This document shows positions 37,777-47,088 of a stretch of DNA of 64,000 bases, in pieces (the first letter of the stretch is position 1; every line of letters starts with the position of its first letter). The stretch lies in NCBI RefSeq assembly GCF_900094705.1, contig NZ_FMAR01000001.1, forward strand, positions 682,001 to 746,000. Direction: 5' to 3'. This DNA comes from Chitinophaga costaii (GTDB lineage: Bacteria > Bacteroidota > Bacteroidia > Chitinophagales > Chitinophagaceae). The position numbers were made by a program, and so were the translations under genes. The notes under the pieces were generated by a model, which searched no databases, had not been told where the DNA came from, and worked only from the letters and a program-made list of their open reading frames with translations.

Positions 37777-39924
37777 TTAGTGCGCGGCTTGCTTACCTTT
37801 AGATTTAGCCACCACTTCTTCTGTGATGCTATTAGAGGCAGGCGAGTAGTGAGAAAATTCCATGATGGAAGTAGCGCGACCGGAAGACATAGAACGCAAT
37901 TCCGTTACATAACCAAACATTTCCTTCAGCGGGACTTTGGCTTTGATCACCTGAACGTTGTTACGGCTTTCCATACCTTCCAGCATACCACGACGACGGT
38001 TCAAGTCACCTGTTACGTCACCCATGTACTGGTCGGGGGTGCTTACTTCTACCTTCATGATTGGCTCCAGCAATACCGGTTTTGCTTTACGAGCCGCTTC
38101 GCGGAATGCAGAACGGGCACATAGTTCAAACGACATCGCGTCAGAGTCTACCTGGTGGAAAGAACCATCAAACAAACGGATTCTCAGCGACTCTACCGGG
38201 AAACCGGCGAGTACACCACTACTCATGGATTGTTCAAACCCTTTCTGAATAGAAGGGATGAATTCTTTAGGAATAGAACCACCGAAGATATCGTTGATGA
38301 ACTGCAGGTTTTTGCCTTCGTTTTCTTTCAACCATTCTGCATCGGCAGGCCCGATTTCTACCTGGATGTCGGCGAATTTACCGCGACCACCCGTTTGTTT
38401 CTTGTATACTTCGCGGTGTTCTACTTTCTGTGTCAGCGCTTCTTTAAATGCTACCTGGGGTGCACCTTCGTTCACTTCCACTTTAAATTCGCGCCGCATA
38501 CGGTCTACAATAATTTCCAGGTGAAGCTCACCCATACCACTCAAAACGGTTTGGCCGGTTTCTTCATCTGTTCTTACGCGCAGGGTAGGATCTTCTTCTA
38601 CCAGTTTGGCAATTGCCATACCCATCTTATCAACATCGGCCTGTGTTTTAGGCTCAATGGCGATGTGGATTACCGGTTCGGGGAAGGTCATAGATTCCAG
38701 CACGATCGGATGATCCTCATTACAGAGGGTGTCTCCGGTTTTGATATCTTTAAAACCAACGGCAGCACCGATATCACCTGCTTCGATGAAATCAATTGGG
38801 TTTTGCTTATTGGCGTGCATCTGCATGATACGGCTGATACGTTCGTTTTTACCAGTACGGGTATTTAGAACATAAGAACCAGCGTCCAGATGACCGGAAT
38901 AAACACGGAAGAAAGCCAGGCGGCCTACGAATGGATCGGTAGCGATCTTGAATGCGAGGGCTGCGAAAGGTTCTTTAGCGTCAGGCTTGCGGGTCAGTTC
39001 TTCACCATTATCTGGATCCAGACCAACTACTGCTTCTACGTCCAGCGGTGAAGGCAGGTATCGGCAAACGCCGTCCAGCATTTTCTGTACACCTTTATTT
39101 TTAAAGGAAGAACCGCACATCATAGGGATGATGGCCATATCGATAGTGGCTTTGCGGATAGCTTCGTGGATTTCATCTTCCGAGATCGTGTTAGGATCAT
39201 CGAAGAATTTTTCCATCAGTTTATCGTCATATTCCGCTACGGATTCTACCAGTTTGGCTCTCCATTCTTCTGCTTCTTCCTGCATATCGGCAGGAATAGC
39301 CACTTCCTGGTAAGTAGCGCCCTTAGAGGCTTCGTCCCAGATGATACCCTTCATGGTGATAAGATCTACCACGCCGGTGAAGTTATCTTCGGCACCGATA
39401 GGCAGCATCAGCGGTACGGGGTTAGCGCCCAGCATTTCACGAACTTGTTTTACCACGTTCAGGAAATCTGCGCCGGAGCGGTCCATTTTATTTACGAAAC
39501 CGATACGGGGTACTTTGTAGCGGTTAGCCTGGCGCCATACGGTTTCAGACTGCGGTTCTACACCGGATACGGCGCAGAACAGCGCTACCAGACCGTCCAG
39601 TACGCGCAAAGAGCGCTCTACTTCTACGGTAAAGTCAACGTGACCGGGAGTATCGATGATGTTGAATTTGTATTGTTTGGTAAAAGCGTTTGGCTGACCT
39701 TGTATAGTGGGGAAGTTCCAAAAACAGGTAGTCGCTGCAGAAGTGATGGTAATACCTCTTTCCTGCTCCTGCGCCATCCAGTCCATGGTTGCAGCACCTT
39801 CGTGCACTTCACCAATTTTGTGGGTCTTACCTGTATAATACAGGATACGCTCTGTGGTAGTGGTCTTACCGGCATCAATGTGCGCAGCAATACCAATGTT
39901 TCTTTGAAATTTTAAGTCTGCCAT
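37777..39924 (-). CDS. fusA: Elongation factor G
   Basis: 715 residues. The G domain has [20 protein letters not shown] (G1), the switch I region [29 protein letters not shown] (G3) and NKMD (G4). Domains II-V follow, with LELGELHLEI-type domain III sequence as [15 protein letters not shown] and the C-terminal [16 protein letters not shown]. It drives ribosomal translocation. Unusually for the str cluster it is separated from rpsG by 786 bp and from rpsJ by a beta-barrel gene. The promoter is TAACTTTG at 39963. Confidence 0.98.
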   Translation of the reverse strand: MADLKFQRNIGIAAHIDAGKTTTTERILYYTGKTHKIGEVHEGAATMDWMAQEQERGITITSAATTCFWNFPTIQGQPNAFTKQYKFNIIDTPGHVDFTVEVERSLRVLDGLVALFCAVSGVEPQSETVWRQANRYKVPRIGFVNKMDRSGADFLNVVKQVREMLGANPVPLMLPIGAEDNFTGVVDLITMKGIIWDEASKGATYQEVAIPADMQEEAEEWRAKLVESVAEYDDKLMEKFFDDPNTISEDEIHEAIRKATIDMAIIPMMCGSSFKNKGVQKMLDGVCRYLPSPLDVEAVVGLDPDNGEELTRKPDAKEPFAALAFKIATDPFVGRLAFFRVYSGHLDAGSYVLNTRTGKNERISRIMQMHANKQNPIDFIEAGDIGAAVGFKDIKTGDTLCNEDHPIVLESMTFPEPVIHIAIEPKTQADVDKMGMAIAKLVEEDPTLRVRTDEETGQTVLSGMGELHLEIIVDRMRREFKVEVNEGAPQVAFKEALTQKVEHREVYKKQTGGRGKFADIQVEIGPADAEWLKENEGKNLQFINDIFGGSIPKEFIPSIQKGFEQSMSSGVLAGFPVESLRIRLFDGSFHQVDSDAMSFELCARSAFREAARKAKPVLLEPIMKVEVSTPDQYMGDVTGDLNRRRGMLEGMESRNNVQVIKAKVPLKEMFGYVTELRSMSSGRATSIMEFSHYSPASNSITEEVVAKSKGKQAAH

Positions 39925-39962
39925 AATATTAAAATGACTGTATTATAATGCATTTTGGGGGG

Positions 39963-39970
39963 CAAAGTTA
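39963..39970 (-). promoter_or_regulatory. fusA promoter, -7 element with C-tract
   Basis: On the minus strand TAACTTTG matches TAnnTTTG and is followed by CCCCCCAAAA. This C-rich tract resembles the CCCTCCCAAA at the rpsJ and rpsL promoters. No -33 box is visible. Confidence 0.65.
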
Positions 39971-40336
39971 GGTTATTTTCGGCAATAAATAACTATGGCC
40001 AGTCTGCCTATTGTTATTTCTTCTTTAACGACCGGCCCGGTAGGAATTAGGCTGTTTAGCCTGGGAGAATTACCAATTGCTCATAAAAAACCACCAGATT
40101 TCCAAATAGCAAGGCAGAACTTACAATCAACTGTTTGATTTTAAGAACATTTTTTCACTTTTGATAAGCTAATACTGCGAATACTGATACTGCTAGCACT
40201 CCAACACCTGCACTATACACCAAGAAAAGCATTACCGAATGGCTGTCTGGATTTTTTTACCTATTGCCCCAAAAAAACATAATGACTATCAAAATTCCAT
40301 GGTATTATTTCCCCACCTGCTAATCAGTTATTGCTT

Positions 40337-40546
40337 ATGAATTTATTTATGTGTACAGGTATTTGCGCCATCATACTGGCATTGAGACTTCACTTCCCAG
40401 CCATCGCACAACTGGTTTTAAACCGGCACATTACCGCCACTACAGGAGGCAGTGGAAAAGCTGGCCCAGTTAGTATACAATACACCATTGAAGAACCTGT
40501 TATTGCCATGATTACCGATGGCCGGGTTGTTCCGACAATAAAATGA
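40337..40546 (+). CDS. Doubtful small ORF between fusA and rpsG
   Basis: A 69-residue frame starting at the ATG at 40337 with a hydrophobic N-terminus (MNLFMCTGICAIILALRL) that could be a signal or membrane anchor. No known domain, no clear ribosome-binding site and no promoter. It is the only frame of any length in the 39971-40642 gap; the remainder of that gap shows nothing. Confidence 0.2.
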   Translation: MNLFMCTGICAIILALRLHFPAIAQLVLNRHITATTGGSGKAGPVSIQYTIEEPVIAMITDGRVVPTIK

Positions 40547-40642
40547 TTTATGTGAAAGGCCGTTTTTATGCCTGATAATGATGCCTGCTTAAAAATGATA
40601 TTGGGGTAAGCCGCCAATGCCTGTTCATTGAGTATAGCACAC

Positions 40643-40679
40643 AAAAAAGGCGAACAGCTCCGGAAGGAACTGTTCGCCC
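40643..40679 (-). terminator. Terminator after rpsG
   Basis: On the minus strand GGCGAACAG and CTGTTCGCC flank TCC/GGA pairs and a short loop, followed by a six-T run. It separates the rpsL-rpsG unit from fusA. Confidence 0.85.
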
Positions 40680-40710
40680 AATATATTGAGTGGGCCCGTG
40701 AGGGCTATAA

Positions 40711-41178
40711 CTATACTCTGAAGTGAGAGAAAGCCTTATTGGCTTCCGCCATACGGTGGGTATCTTCTTTCTTCTTGAAAGCGGCGCCTTCACCTTTGCT
40801 GGCGGCTACGATTTCGCTAGCCAGTTTTTCGGCCATGCTCTTACCGTTTCTTTCACCGGCGAAGCGGATCAACCACTTCATGCTCAGGGAAATTTTTCTA
40901 TCAGGACGAACCTCTGCAGGGATCTGGAAGGTAGCGCCACCGATACGACGGCTTCTTACTTCTACAGCGGGCGTAACGTTTACCAGTGCTTTTTTCCACA
41001 CTTCATAACCGTTGTCACCAGTGATGGTGCTCACTTTGTCCACAGCATCGTAGAATATTTTGTAAGCGATGCTCTTTTTGCCCTGTTCCATTACGTTATT
41101 TACAAACCGGGTAACCTGTTTGTCATTGAACCGAGGATCCGGAGCCAGAGGCATCTTTTTCGCTGCTTGCTTTCTCAT
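40711..41178 (-). CDS. rpsG: 30S ribosomal protein S7
   Basis: 155 residues. Core [29 protein letters not shown] is the S7 signature, and the C-terminal [13 protein letters not shown] is typical. Organises the 16S 3' major domain. 24 nt after rpsL. Confidence 0.97.
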   Translation of the reverse strand: MRKQAAKKMPLAPDPRFNDKQVTRFVNNVMEQGKKSIAYKIFYDAVDKVSTITGDNGYEVWKKALVNVTPAVEVRSRRIGGATFQIPAEVRPDRKISLSMKWLIRFAGERNGKSMAEKLASEIVAASKGEGAAFKKKEDTHRMAEANKAFSHFRV

Positions 41179-41202
41179 TTATTTGAAAAATTTGTAGTCT
41201 TA

Positions 41203-41583
41203 TTATTTTTTAACTTTAACCTTTTTAGTTCCGTATTTAGAACGGCTCTGCTTACGATCTTTCACGCCGGCAGTATCGAGGGAACCACGTACGATGTGAT
41301 AACGTACCCCTGGCAAATCCTTCACACGACCACCGCGGATCAACACGATGGAGTGTTCCTGGAGGTTATGACCTTCACCGGGGATATAAGCAATCACCTC
41401 AATTTTATTGGTCAAACGCACCTTCGCCACTTTACGCAAAGCGGAGTTTGGTTTCTTAGGGGTGGTGGTGTACACACGGGTACATACTCCACGACGCTGC
41501 GGACAGCTATCTAAGGCCCTGGACTTGGATTTAGCCCGGATAATTTCTCTTCCTTTTCTTACTAATTGTTGTATAGTAGGCAT
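41203..41583 (-). CDS. rpsL: 30S ribosomal protein S12
   Basis: 126 residues. Start [20 protein letters not shown]; decoding-site loops [12 protein letters not shown] and [13 protein letters not shown]. The lysines whose substitution gives streptomycin resistance in other bacteria are both present, so this allele looks wild type. Begins the rpsL-rpsG unit. Confidence 0.98.
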   Translation of the reverse strand: MPTIQQLVRKGREIIRAKSKSRALDSCPQRRGVCTRVYTTTPKKPNSALRKVAKVRLTNKIEVIAYIPGEGHNLQEHSIVLIRGGRVKDLPGVRYHIVRGSLDTAGVKDRKQSRSKYGTKKVKVKK

Positions 41584-41653
41584 TCTTAACCTAGTTTTTT
41601 TTCTGTCTGATTAAAATGACATCCAAATTTCCCGGATAGGGATTTTGGGAGGG

Positions 41654-41661
41654 CAAAAGTA
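41654..41661 (-). promoter_or_regulatory. rpsL promoter
   Basis: On the minus strand TACTTTTG (exact -7 element) with TTTG 19 nt upstream (41681-41684): both boxes and the spacing match the Bacteroidota consensus. CCCTCCCAAA follows the -7 element as at rpsJ. Confidence 0.82.
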
Positions 41662-41708
41662 TAACTATCCTTGTGAATAACAAAATAGTTTGTGGATAAT
41701 TTCAAAAT

Positions 41709-42014
41709 TTAATACGATCCATCGGGCGGTGTGTCTAGCAGGGACAGGGTAATTTGCTCCCATTCCGCCTGTAAGCTTGCTCCCGATACTGGTTTTCCAG
41801 CTTTACGGTACCAGTAGGCTGCGTTGCCAGGATCTCCTTCTTTGCGATGCAGGTAGGCATGCACCCAGGCCGCAGGGGCACCGGGTATGTCTGCCAGCGT
41901 GTGGGCCTGGGCCCAGTTGCCTTTGCGGTCCCACCATAGCGATTGCAGGAGCGGGGGCAGAAAGGCCGCGGGGGCGGGCTCCGCAAGCGAGTGTAGAAAT
42001 TCAGCGTAAGTCAA
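41709..42014 (-). CDS. Small conserved hypothetical protein
   Basis: A 101-residue protein without a signal peptide. The sequence SLWWDRKGNWAQAHTLADIP and YLHRKEGDPGNAAYWYRKAG recalls a widespread uncharacterised family of ~100-residue proteins whose tryptophans and Tyr-Trp-Tyr-Arg stretch suggest a tetratricopeptide-like helical fold. No enzymatic motif is seen. It lies 119 nt after the rpsL start on the same strand, before the str cluster. Function unknown. Confidence 0.75.
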   Translation of the reverse strand: MTYAEFLHSLAEPAPAAFLPPLLQSLWWDRKGNWAQAHTLADIPGAPAAWVHAYLHRKEGDPGNAAYWYRKAGKPVSGASLQAEWEQITLSLLDTPPDGSY

Positions 42015-42317
42015 TAGGCTACTGTTTTTCCGGAGGGCAAATGTATGGAAAATTGGTGGAATGCAACAGATTTAAAAAGAATAAGCGCCATAAGCCGGGC
42101 AGCCAAGGCCCCAAGCGCTATGAATAACAGCCCATTCACCCTGACATTGGCCCGGGTATATGCGTACCGGGGCAGGAAGCTAACCGGCCTAATACTACCC
42201 TGCCCCTACCTTGAGCCTGGCAGGAGGCATATCAAAGCCTACATACGCTCAGGTAACGTGTACCTGGGCGTGCTAACTTGCTGCTGAAAACAAGGCCTTC
42301 CAGTAATTTCCCTCCCG
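42015..42317. other. Non-coding gap upstream of the small hypothetical gene
   Basis: About 300 bp. I see no convincing coding region; short frames here are not supported by start sites or codon bias. It holds the small gene's promoter presumably. Confidence 0.4.
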
Positions 42318-42320
42318 GGT

Positions 42321-42355
42321 ATGAAAAAGCCCGGGCAAATACATAGCCCGGGCCT
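42321..42355 (-). terminator. Terminator after ilvE
   Basis: On the minus strand GCCCGGGC is repeated as an inverted repeat around an 8-nt loop and followed by TTTTTCAT. It lies 20 nt past the ilvE stop. Confidence 0.85.
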
Positions 42356-42373
42356 AATATCCTGGATAATACA

Positions 42374-43480
42374 TTAGATCTTAAAATTCCAGCCCCGGGT
42401 ATCTTCGGCGCGGCCGGTACGGATAGCATCCAGACGATGGATCACCTCCGCCCCTACCTGATATTGGGTGGTGTCCAGGGTCATTTTGTAATCCTGGTAG
42501 TCTAGCTGCTCTACGTACGACAAGCTGGCGGCTGTGCCGGTACCAAATACTTCCCGCAGGGTGCCTGCTTTATGGGCAGCGGTAATCTCATCGATGGAGA
42601 TGGGGCGCTCTTCCAGGGCAAGGCCCATGTCGGTCAGCACATCCATCACACTGGCACGGGTTACCCCAGCCAGGATGGTACCCTGAGACAGATCGGGGGT
42701 GATGGCGGTATTGCCAATAATCACAAACACGTTCATCGTGCCGCATTCCTGCAAATATTTATGTTCGTAACCATCTACCCAAAGAATCTGGTCGTATCCC
42801 TGCTGGCGGGCCTGCATGGTGGGGTACATCACCCCGCCGTAGTTGCCGGCAGCCTTGGCATAACCTACCCCGCCGGGGAAAGCGCGCACAAACTTGTCTT
42901 GCACCAGTAAATGAATGGGTTTATTGAAATAAGGGCCAGAAGGTGAATTTATGATAGCGAATTTGTAGGTTTCGGAGGGACGCACACCTATAAATTCGTC
43001 AGCAGCAATCATGAAGGGTCGCAGGTACAGCGAGCAGCCTTCGCCGGTAGGCACCCAGTCGCGGTCCAGGTCTACCAGTTTGGCCATACCTCCGATGAAC
43101 AACCATTCCGGGATAGCAGGCATACCCATCCGCTCTGCCGAGCTAAGAAAACGGGCATAATTGTCCTGCGGGCGGAAGATCATGGGATTTCCCTGGGGAT
43201 CTTTGTAGGCTTTGATGCCTTCAAAAATGGCCTGGCCATAATGCCAGGCGGCATTGGAAGGACTTACCGAGAAATTACCGAAAGGCAGGATAGCTGCATC
43301 TTTCCATTCCTTCCCATCGTATTCCGCCACCAGCATGTGGTCGGCGTACTGTTTTCCAAACGCGAGGTGGTCAAAATCTACGGTAGAAAGCTGGCTGGCC
43401 GTGGTACGGGTAACCTTAATTTTTTCATTGGCCTCCTGCACTGCGGTGGACTTTGCCGTTGGAATAACATCTGCCATCAT
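42374..43480 (-). CDS. ilvE: Branched-chain amino acid aminotransferase
   Basis: 368 residues, fold-type IV PLP enzyme (BCAT2-type). Sites include WHYGQAIFEGIKAYKDPQG, the region RPQDNYARFLSSAERMGMP, KAAGNYGGVMYPTMQARQQGYDQILWVDG (Lys Schiff base) and MNVFVIIG. It transaminates leucine, isoleucine and valine with 2-oxoglutarate, in the cytosol. The first two codons are both ATG; either could be used. Confidence 0.95.
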   Translation of the reverse strand: MMADVIPTAKSTAVQEANEKIKVTRTTASQLSTVDFDHLAFGKQYADHMLVAEYDGKEWKDAAILPFGNFSVSPSNAAWHYGQAIFEGIKAYKDPQGNPMIFRPQDNYARFLSSAERMGMPAIPEWLFIGGMAKLVDLDRDWVPTGEGCSLYLRPFMIAADEFIGVRPSETYKFAIINSPSGPYFNKPIHLLVQDKFVRAFPGGVGYAKAAGNYGGVMYPTMQARQQGYDQILWVDGYEHKYLQECGTMNVFVIIGNTAITPDLSQGTILAGVTRASVMDVLTDMGLALEERPISIDEITAAHKAGTLREVFGTGTAASLSYVEQLDYQDYKMTLDTTQYQVGAEVIHRLDAIRTGRAEDTRGWNFKI

Positions 43481-43665
43481 GGTTAATCAGTTTAATCTCA
43501 ATATTTTTACACTGTAGTCGTACCGCAAATTGAAAATTTTCAAGAGCCGGTTCGATTACCGGCCACTATTTATTTATTTTTTAATTGCGAAGCAGTTTTT
43601 TATATAATAATCTAGTGGGAACGGATTTGCAAATAAACAGCTTTTTTCTATAAAACACTACCGGC

Positions 43666-44175
43666 ATGTCATTAGCGCATATACAGATAGATCCTTACTT
43701 CCTAGCCAAGATATTTACCCAGCCCATTATTCCGGGTGAAAGGCCGGCTACAATAATGCCAACAGCCCCACCCACCGTGGCCTTACCCCCGATAAAATTT
43801 TTAGGGGAAAATCAAAAAAACATAGCCCTACTGATTGATAATCCCAACGAGGTATATTTAAACGACGAGCTGTTTAATCTTCTTACAAATATACTAAATG
43901 CCTGCAAGTTAGGTATGCAGGATGTAGCCCTCATTAACCTGCATGCGTATCCGGGTATCTCCCTTGAGGCCCTGCAAAAAGCTGTGCCTATGCAGCAGGC
44001 CGTGTTCTTTGGGATAGATCCTGAAATGCTGGCTCTCCAGGGTATAGCGCTTTACCAGGTGAACCAGGCGGGCGGCAGCAGCGTTTTATACAGCCACGAC
44101 CTGTCGTTCATTGCCCAAGACAAAGTCATGAAAGGCCGCTTATGGACCGGCCTGAAACAACTGCTGGGATTATAG
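43666..44175 (+). CDS. Hypothetical protein, conserved in Bacteroidota
   Basis: A 169-residue soluble protein not recognised as a characterised family. Low-complexity Pro/Ala segment at residues 28-42, then a compact alpha/beta region (NIALLIDNPNEVYLNDELFNLLTNILNACKLGMQDVALINLHAYPGISLEALQKAVPMQQ). The pattern recalls polymerase III psi-like proteins, but this is only a resemblance. It is transcribed on its own ahead of rdgB, separated by 139 nt. Confidence 0.6.
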   Translation: MSLAHIQIDPYFLAKIFTQPIIPGERPATIMPTAPPTVALPPIKFLGENQKNIALLIDNPNEVYLNDELFNLLTNILNACKLGMQDVALINLHAYPGISLEALQKAVPMQQAVFFGIDPEMLALQGIALYQVNQAGGSSVLYSHDLSFIAQDKVMKGRLWTGLKQLLGL

Positions 44176-44314
44176 CCGGCACCAGGGTGCCAGACTGATG
44201 ATAGCATAATGCCACCTTCTGATGGGCCACCTCGCTGCTTTCTGCCCAACATGCATACATTGTAACTTCTACAACGTACTTTGAACATTATTTTTTACCA
44301 CCGTTTTATATTCC

Positions 44315-44896
44315 ATGCACACCTTAGTATTTGCTACCAACAATCACAATAAAGTAAAAGAAATCCGCGCCATGCTAGGCGAGGCTTTTCATATTATAAC
44401 CTTAGAAGAAGCCGGTATTGATATTGATATTCCTGAGCCGCATGCTACGCTGGAAGAAAATGCTACCGAAAAATCAAAAACTATTTTTGAGATGACGGGG
44501 CAGGATTGTTTTTCAGAAGACACCGGGTTAGAAGTGGAAGCACTGCATGGCGCACCAGGCGTCATCTCTGCCCGGTATGCGGGAGAACAGAAATTGGCGG
44601 CGGATAATATTGAAAAAGTATTACAGGAAATGCAGGGCCAGGCCAACCGGCATGCGCAATTCCGCACCGTAATTTCCCTGATCTGGAAAGGACAGGAACA
44701 CCAGTTTGAAGGGATATGCCCCGGAGTTATTCTTACTGAAAAACAGGGTGGTGAAGGTTTTGGTTATGATCCCATTTTTGCACCAGCCGGTGCAGGCCGT
44801 TCTTTTGCCACCATGACCACCACAGAAAAAAATCAATTTAGCCACCGCGCCAAAGCCGTGCAGAAGCTCATTGCCTGGTTGCAGGCAAATGCATAG
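44315..44896 (+). CDS. rdgB: Non-canonical purine NTP pyrophosphatase
   Basis: 193 residues, Ham1/RdgB family: it hydrolyses dITP/ITP/XTP to monophosphates and keeps them out of DNA and RNA. The substrate-binding FATNNHNKVKEIRAML start, FSEDTGLEVEALHGAPGVISARYAG and the C-terminal FSHRAKAVQKL with the conserved SHR are all present. Confidence 0.95.
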   Translation: MHTLVFATNNHNKVKEIRAMLGEAFHIITLEEAGIDIDIPEPHATLEENATEKSKTIFEMTGQDCFSEDTGLEVEALHGAPGVISARYAGEQKLAADNIEKVLQEMQGQANRHAQFRTVISLIWKGQEHQFEGICPGVILTEKQGGEGFGYDPIFAPAGAGRSFATMTTTEKNQFSHRAKAVQKLIAWLQANA

Positions 44897-44934
44897 GCCT
44901 GTCACCCATCATCTTCCTGTTATATCATCATTAA

Positions 44935-45366
44935 ATGGCACGAATCAAATTAGTATTTCCAGATAAAGTTTTATTCAGCACCACTATTCCGGTTCGCATT
45001 ACAGATGTGAACTATGGCGGCCATGTGGGCAACGATGCCATCCTCTCTATGCTGCATGAGGTGAGAGTGCAATTCTTGCAGCACCTGGGCTCCAGGATGG
45101 AACTGGATGTTTTTGGCACCGGCATTATTATGGCCGATGTAGCCATCATGTACCAAGCCGAGGGCTTTTATGGCGACGTGTTTAACATAGCCGTGGGAGT
45201 AGCAGACTTGAGTGCTGTAGGCTTTGACCTGATGTACCGCATTAGCACCCAGCGGGATCAACAAACCATTACCATTGCCACTGCCAAAACAGGTATTTTA
45301 TGTTTTGATTACAGCATTCGCAAAGTGGCCAAAGTACCCGCAGCACTAGCTGCCAGACTGCAATAG
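44935..45366 (+). CDS. Hotdog-fold thioesterase (4HBT-like)
   Basis: 143 residues. VRITDVNYGGHVGNDAILSMLHEVRVQFL is the thioesterase signature with the catalytic acidic residue position. Likely cleaves acyl-CoA thioesters; the substrate is unknown. It is 38 nt downstream of rdgB and 28 nt upstream of the nitroreductase gene, in a probable three-gene transcript. Confidence 0.85.
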   Translation: MARIKLVFPDKVLFSTTIPVRITDVNYGGHVGNDAILSMLHEVRVQFLQHLGSRMELDVFGTGIIMADVAIMYQAEGFYGDVFNIAVGVADLSAVGFDLMYRISTQRDQQTITIATAKTGILCFDYSIRKVAKVPAALAARLQ

Positions 45367-45394
45367 CAAACTAAAACGCATTTAAACTGAACGC

Positions 45395-45979
45395 ATGGAA
45401 AAATCAGCCATCCTGGAGTTATTGATCACACAACGGCGCACCATTAAGCCCACCCACATGAGTGGAAAAAAGATACCGGACAATATAATTCACCACCTGC
45501 TGGAACTGGCCGACTGGGCGCCCACCCATGGCTACACGGAACCTTGGTACTTCGTAGTGTACAGCGGCGAAAAAGTAGCCGCGTTCTGCACCGCCCATGC
45601 GGAGCTGTATAAAAACAATACGCCTCCGGAAAAATATACGCAGTTCAATTACGACAAGCTGCAACAAATGGGAGACAAAACCTCCCACGTAATTGTGGCC
45701 TGCATGCACCGCGGCGACAATCCCAAAATACCTGAGGTGGAAGAAGTAGAAGCGGTGGCTTGTGCGGTGCAGAACCTGCTGCTGGCTGCCACCGCCTACG
45801 ACCTGGCAAGCTTCTGGAGCAGCGGCGGCATGACCTACTCCCCTGCCCTACATCAATATTTGGAACTGGGACCGGCAGATAAGGTGCTGGGATTATTGTA
45901 CCTGGGTTATCCTGCGGAGGAGTTGCCCATAGGAAGACGCATTAAACCATTGACCGAAAAGGTGAAGTGGGTGAAATAA
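45395..45979 (+). CDS. Nitroreductase family protein
   Basis: 194 residues, flavin-dependent fold: TQRRTIKPTHMSGKKIPD near the N-terminus (FMN-binding), DWAPTHGYTEPWYFVVYSGE, and the C-terminal LGYPAEELPIGRRIKPL. It resembles the small (RutE/DrgA-like) group that reduces quinones, nitro compounds or enoate-like substrates with NAD(P)H. The substrate is not known. Confidence 0.88.
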   Translation: MEKSAILELLITQRRTIKPTHMSGKKIPDNIIHHLLELADWAPTHGYTEPWYFVVYSGEKVAAFCTAHAELYKNNTPPEKYTQFNYDKLQQMGDKTSHVIVACMHRGDNPKIPEVEEVEAVACAVQNLLLAATAYDLASFWSSGGMTYSPALHQYLELGPADKVLGLLYLGYPAEELPIGRRIKPLTEKVKWVK

Positions 45980-46015
45980 TAATTCCTGCTGAAATATACA
46001 ACCACTACTAACGAA

Positions 46016-46051
46016 AGGCTGCACCCGATTGCCGGATGCAGCCTCTTTTTT
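46016..46051 (+). terminator. Terminator after the nitroreductase gene
   Basis: AGGCTGCA and TGCAGCCT pair around 13 bases, followed by a CTTTTTT run. It closes the rdgB-thioesterase-nitroreductase transcript. Confidence 0.75.
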
Positions 46052-46065
46052 ATGGCAGGTTTGTA

Positions 46066-46893
46066 TTAGCCAATTTTGACAGAAGTCATAGTAAGCGAAC
46101 CGCCTATAGCTTTGTCATTAAACAAGTTCACCGCTTCACCTGGTTGCTGAAGTCCCAGGGTATAGAGCAGGGGTAAGTAGTGTTCTGGCGTGGGAATGGC
46201 CAGGCGGGCATCACTGCCAAGTAGCTCGTAATGAATGAGGGAGGCATGATCGCCCCGTTGAATGCAATCCTTAAACCGTTCATTCATCTCTAGCGCCCAG
46301 TCGTACCCGCCGCCTTCCATCATTTCCCAGGCCACCATGCGCAGGTTGTGTACCATGTTGCCGCTGCCCATGATCAACACGCCTTTGCGGCGCAGGGCTG
46401 TAAGCTCCCGGGCCAGCTCATAATGATACTGTGGCGGTTGGGTATAATCGATGCTAAGTTGCAGCACAGGAATATTGGCTGCCGGGTACATTTGTTTTAC
46501 CACCGACCAGGCGCCGTGATCGAGGCCCCAGTCATGATCTTCCTCCACGTGAATAGATTGGATAATACGGGCCGTTTCCTGCGCCAGTTGCGGGCTGCCA
46601 GGGGCTGGGTATTGCACGGCAAACAGTTCCGGGGGAAAGCCCCCGAAGTCGTGGATGGTTTTAGGAAAATCCATGGCCGTAACGCGGGTACCCTTAGACA
46701 GCCAGTGGGCCGATATAACCAGCACCGCACTGGGTGTAGGGATTGTTTGGGCAAGCTGCCTCCAGTTTTGGGTAAATTCGTTGGTTTCTATTCCATTCAT
46801 CGGCGAGCCATGCCCCATAAAAAGCACGGGCATCAGCGACCCTTGTTCGGGAAGGCTGCTGGTAAAGCTATTAAAATCGCGCAGTGTGTTCAT
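46066..46893 (-). CDS. ygiD: 4,5-DOPA-extradiol dioxygenase family protein (YgiD/LigB-like)
   Basis: 275 residues when started at the ATG at 46893 (MNTLRDFNSFTSSLPEQGS). Non-heme metal ligands: His in VLFMGHGSPMNG, His in VISAHWLSKGTR, and GSGNMVHNLRMV, which match the three-histidine set of YgiD. The family opens catechol-type rings, for example DOPA in betalain synthesis; the real substrate in bacteria is usually unknown. The frame extends to 46998 but the promoter TATCTTTG at 46934 supports 46893. A ribosome-binding site (AGGAGA) precedes it. Confidence 0.88.
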   Translation of the reverse strand: MNTLRDFNSFTSSLPEQGSLMPVLFMGHGSPMNGIETNEFTQNWRQLAQTIPTPSAVLVISAHWLSKGTRVTAMDFPKTIHDFGGFPPELFAVQYPAPGSPQLAQETARIIQSIHVEEDHDWGLDHGAWSVVKQMYPAANIPVLQLSIDYTQPPQYHYELARELTALRRKGVLIMGSGNMVHNLRMVAWEMMEGGGYDWALEMNERFKDCIQRGDHASLIHYELLGSDARLAIPTPEHYLPLLYTLGLQQPGEAVNLFNDKAIGGSLTMTSVKIG

Positions 46894-46933
46894 GGCGAAG
46901 CATCTCCTTTCTGTAAGGTATTTAATTACAGTA

Positions 46934-46941
46934 CAAAGATA
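46934..46941 (-). promoter_or_regulatory. ygiD promoter, -7 element
   Basis: On the minus strand TATCTTTG matches TAnnTTTG, about 40 nt upstream of the ATG at 46893. It lies inside the longer reading frame and so decides the start. Confidence 0.6.
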
Positions 46942-47088
46942 CTCTCTTTTCCTGGTTTTTGAAAGTGGTGTTATGCGCTGCGGAAAACGGTCATACATTC
47001 AATTTATAGACATATATCGATGCACATATAGCGGGATGCATATGCCGTATTTATTGTATTATTACGGCGCATACGTTTAGTATTTATC

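Noticed and set aside
38155..39915. Long plus-strand frames opposite fusA
   Set aside because: fusA is an unmistakable full-length gene; the antisense frames arise from its codon use.
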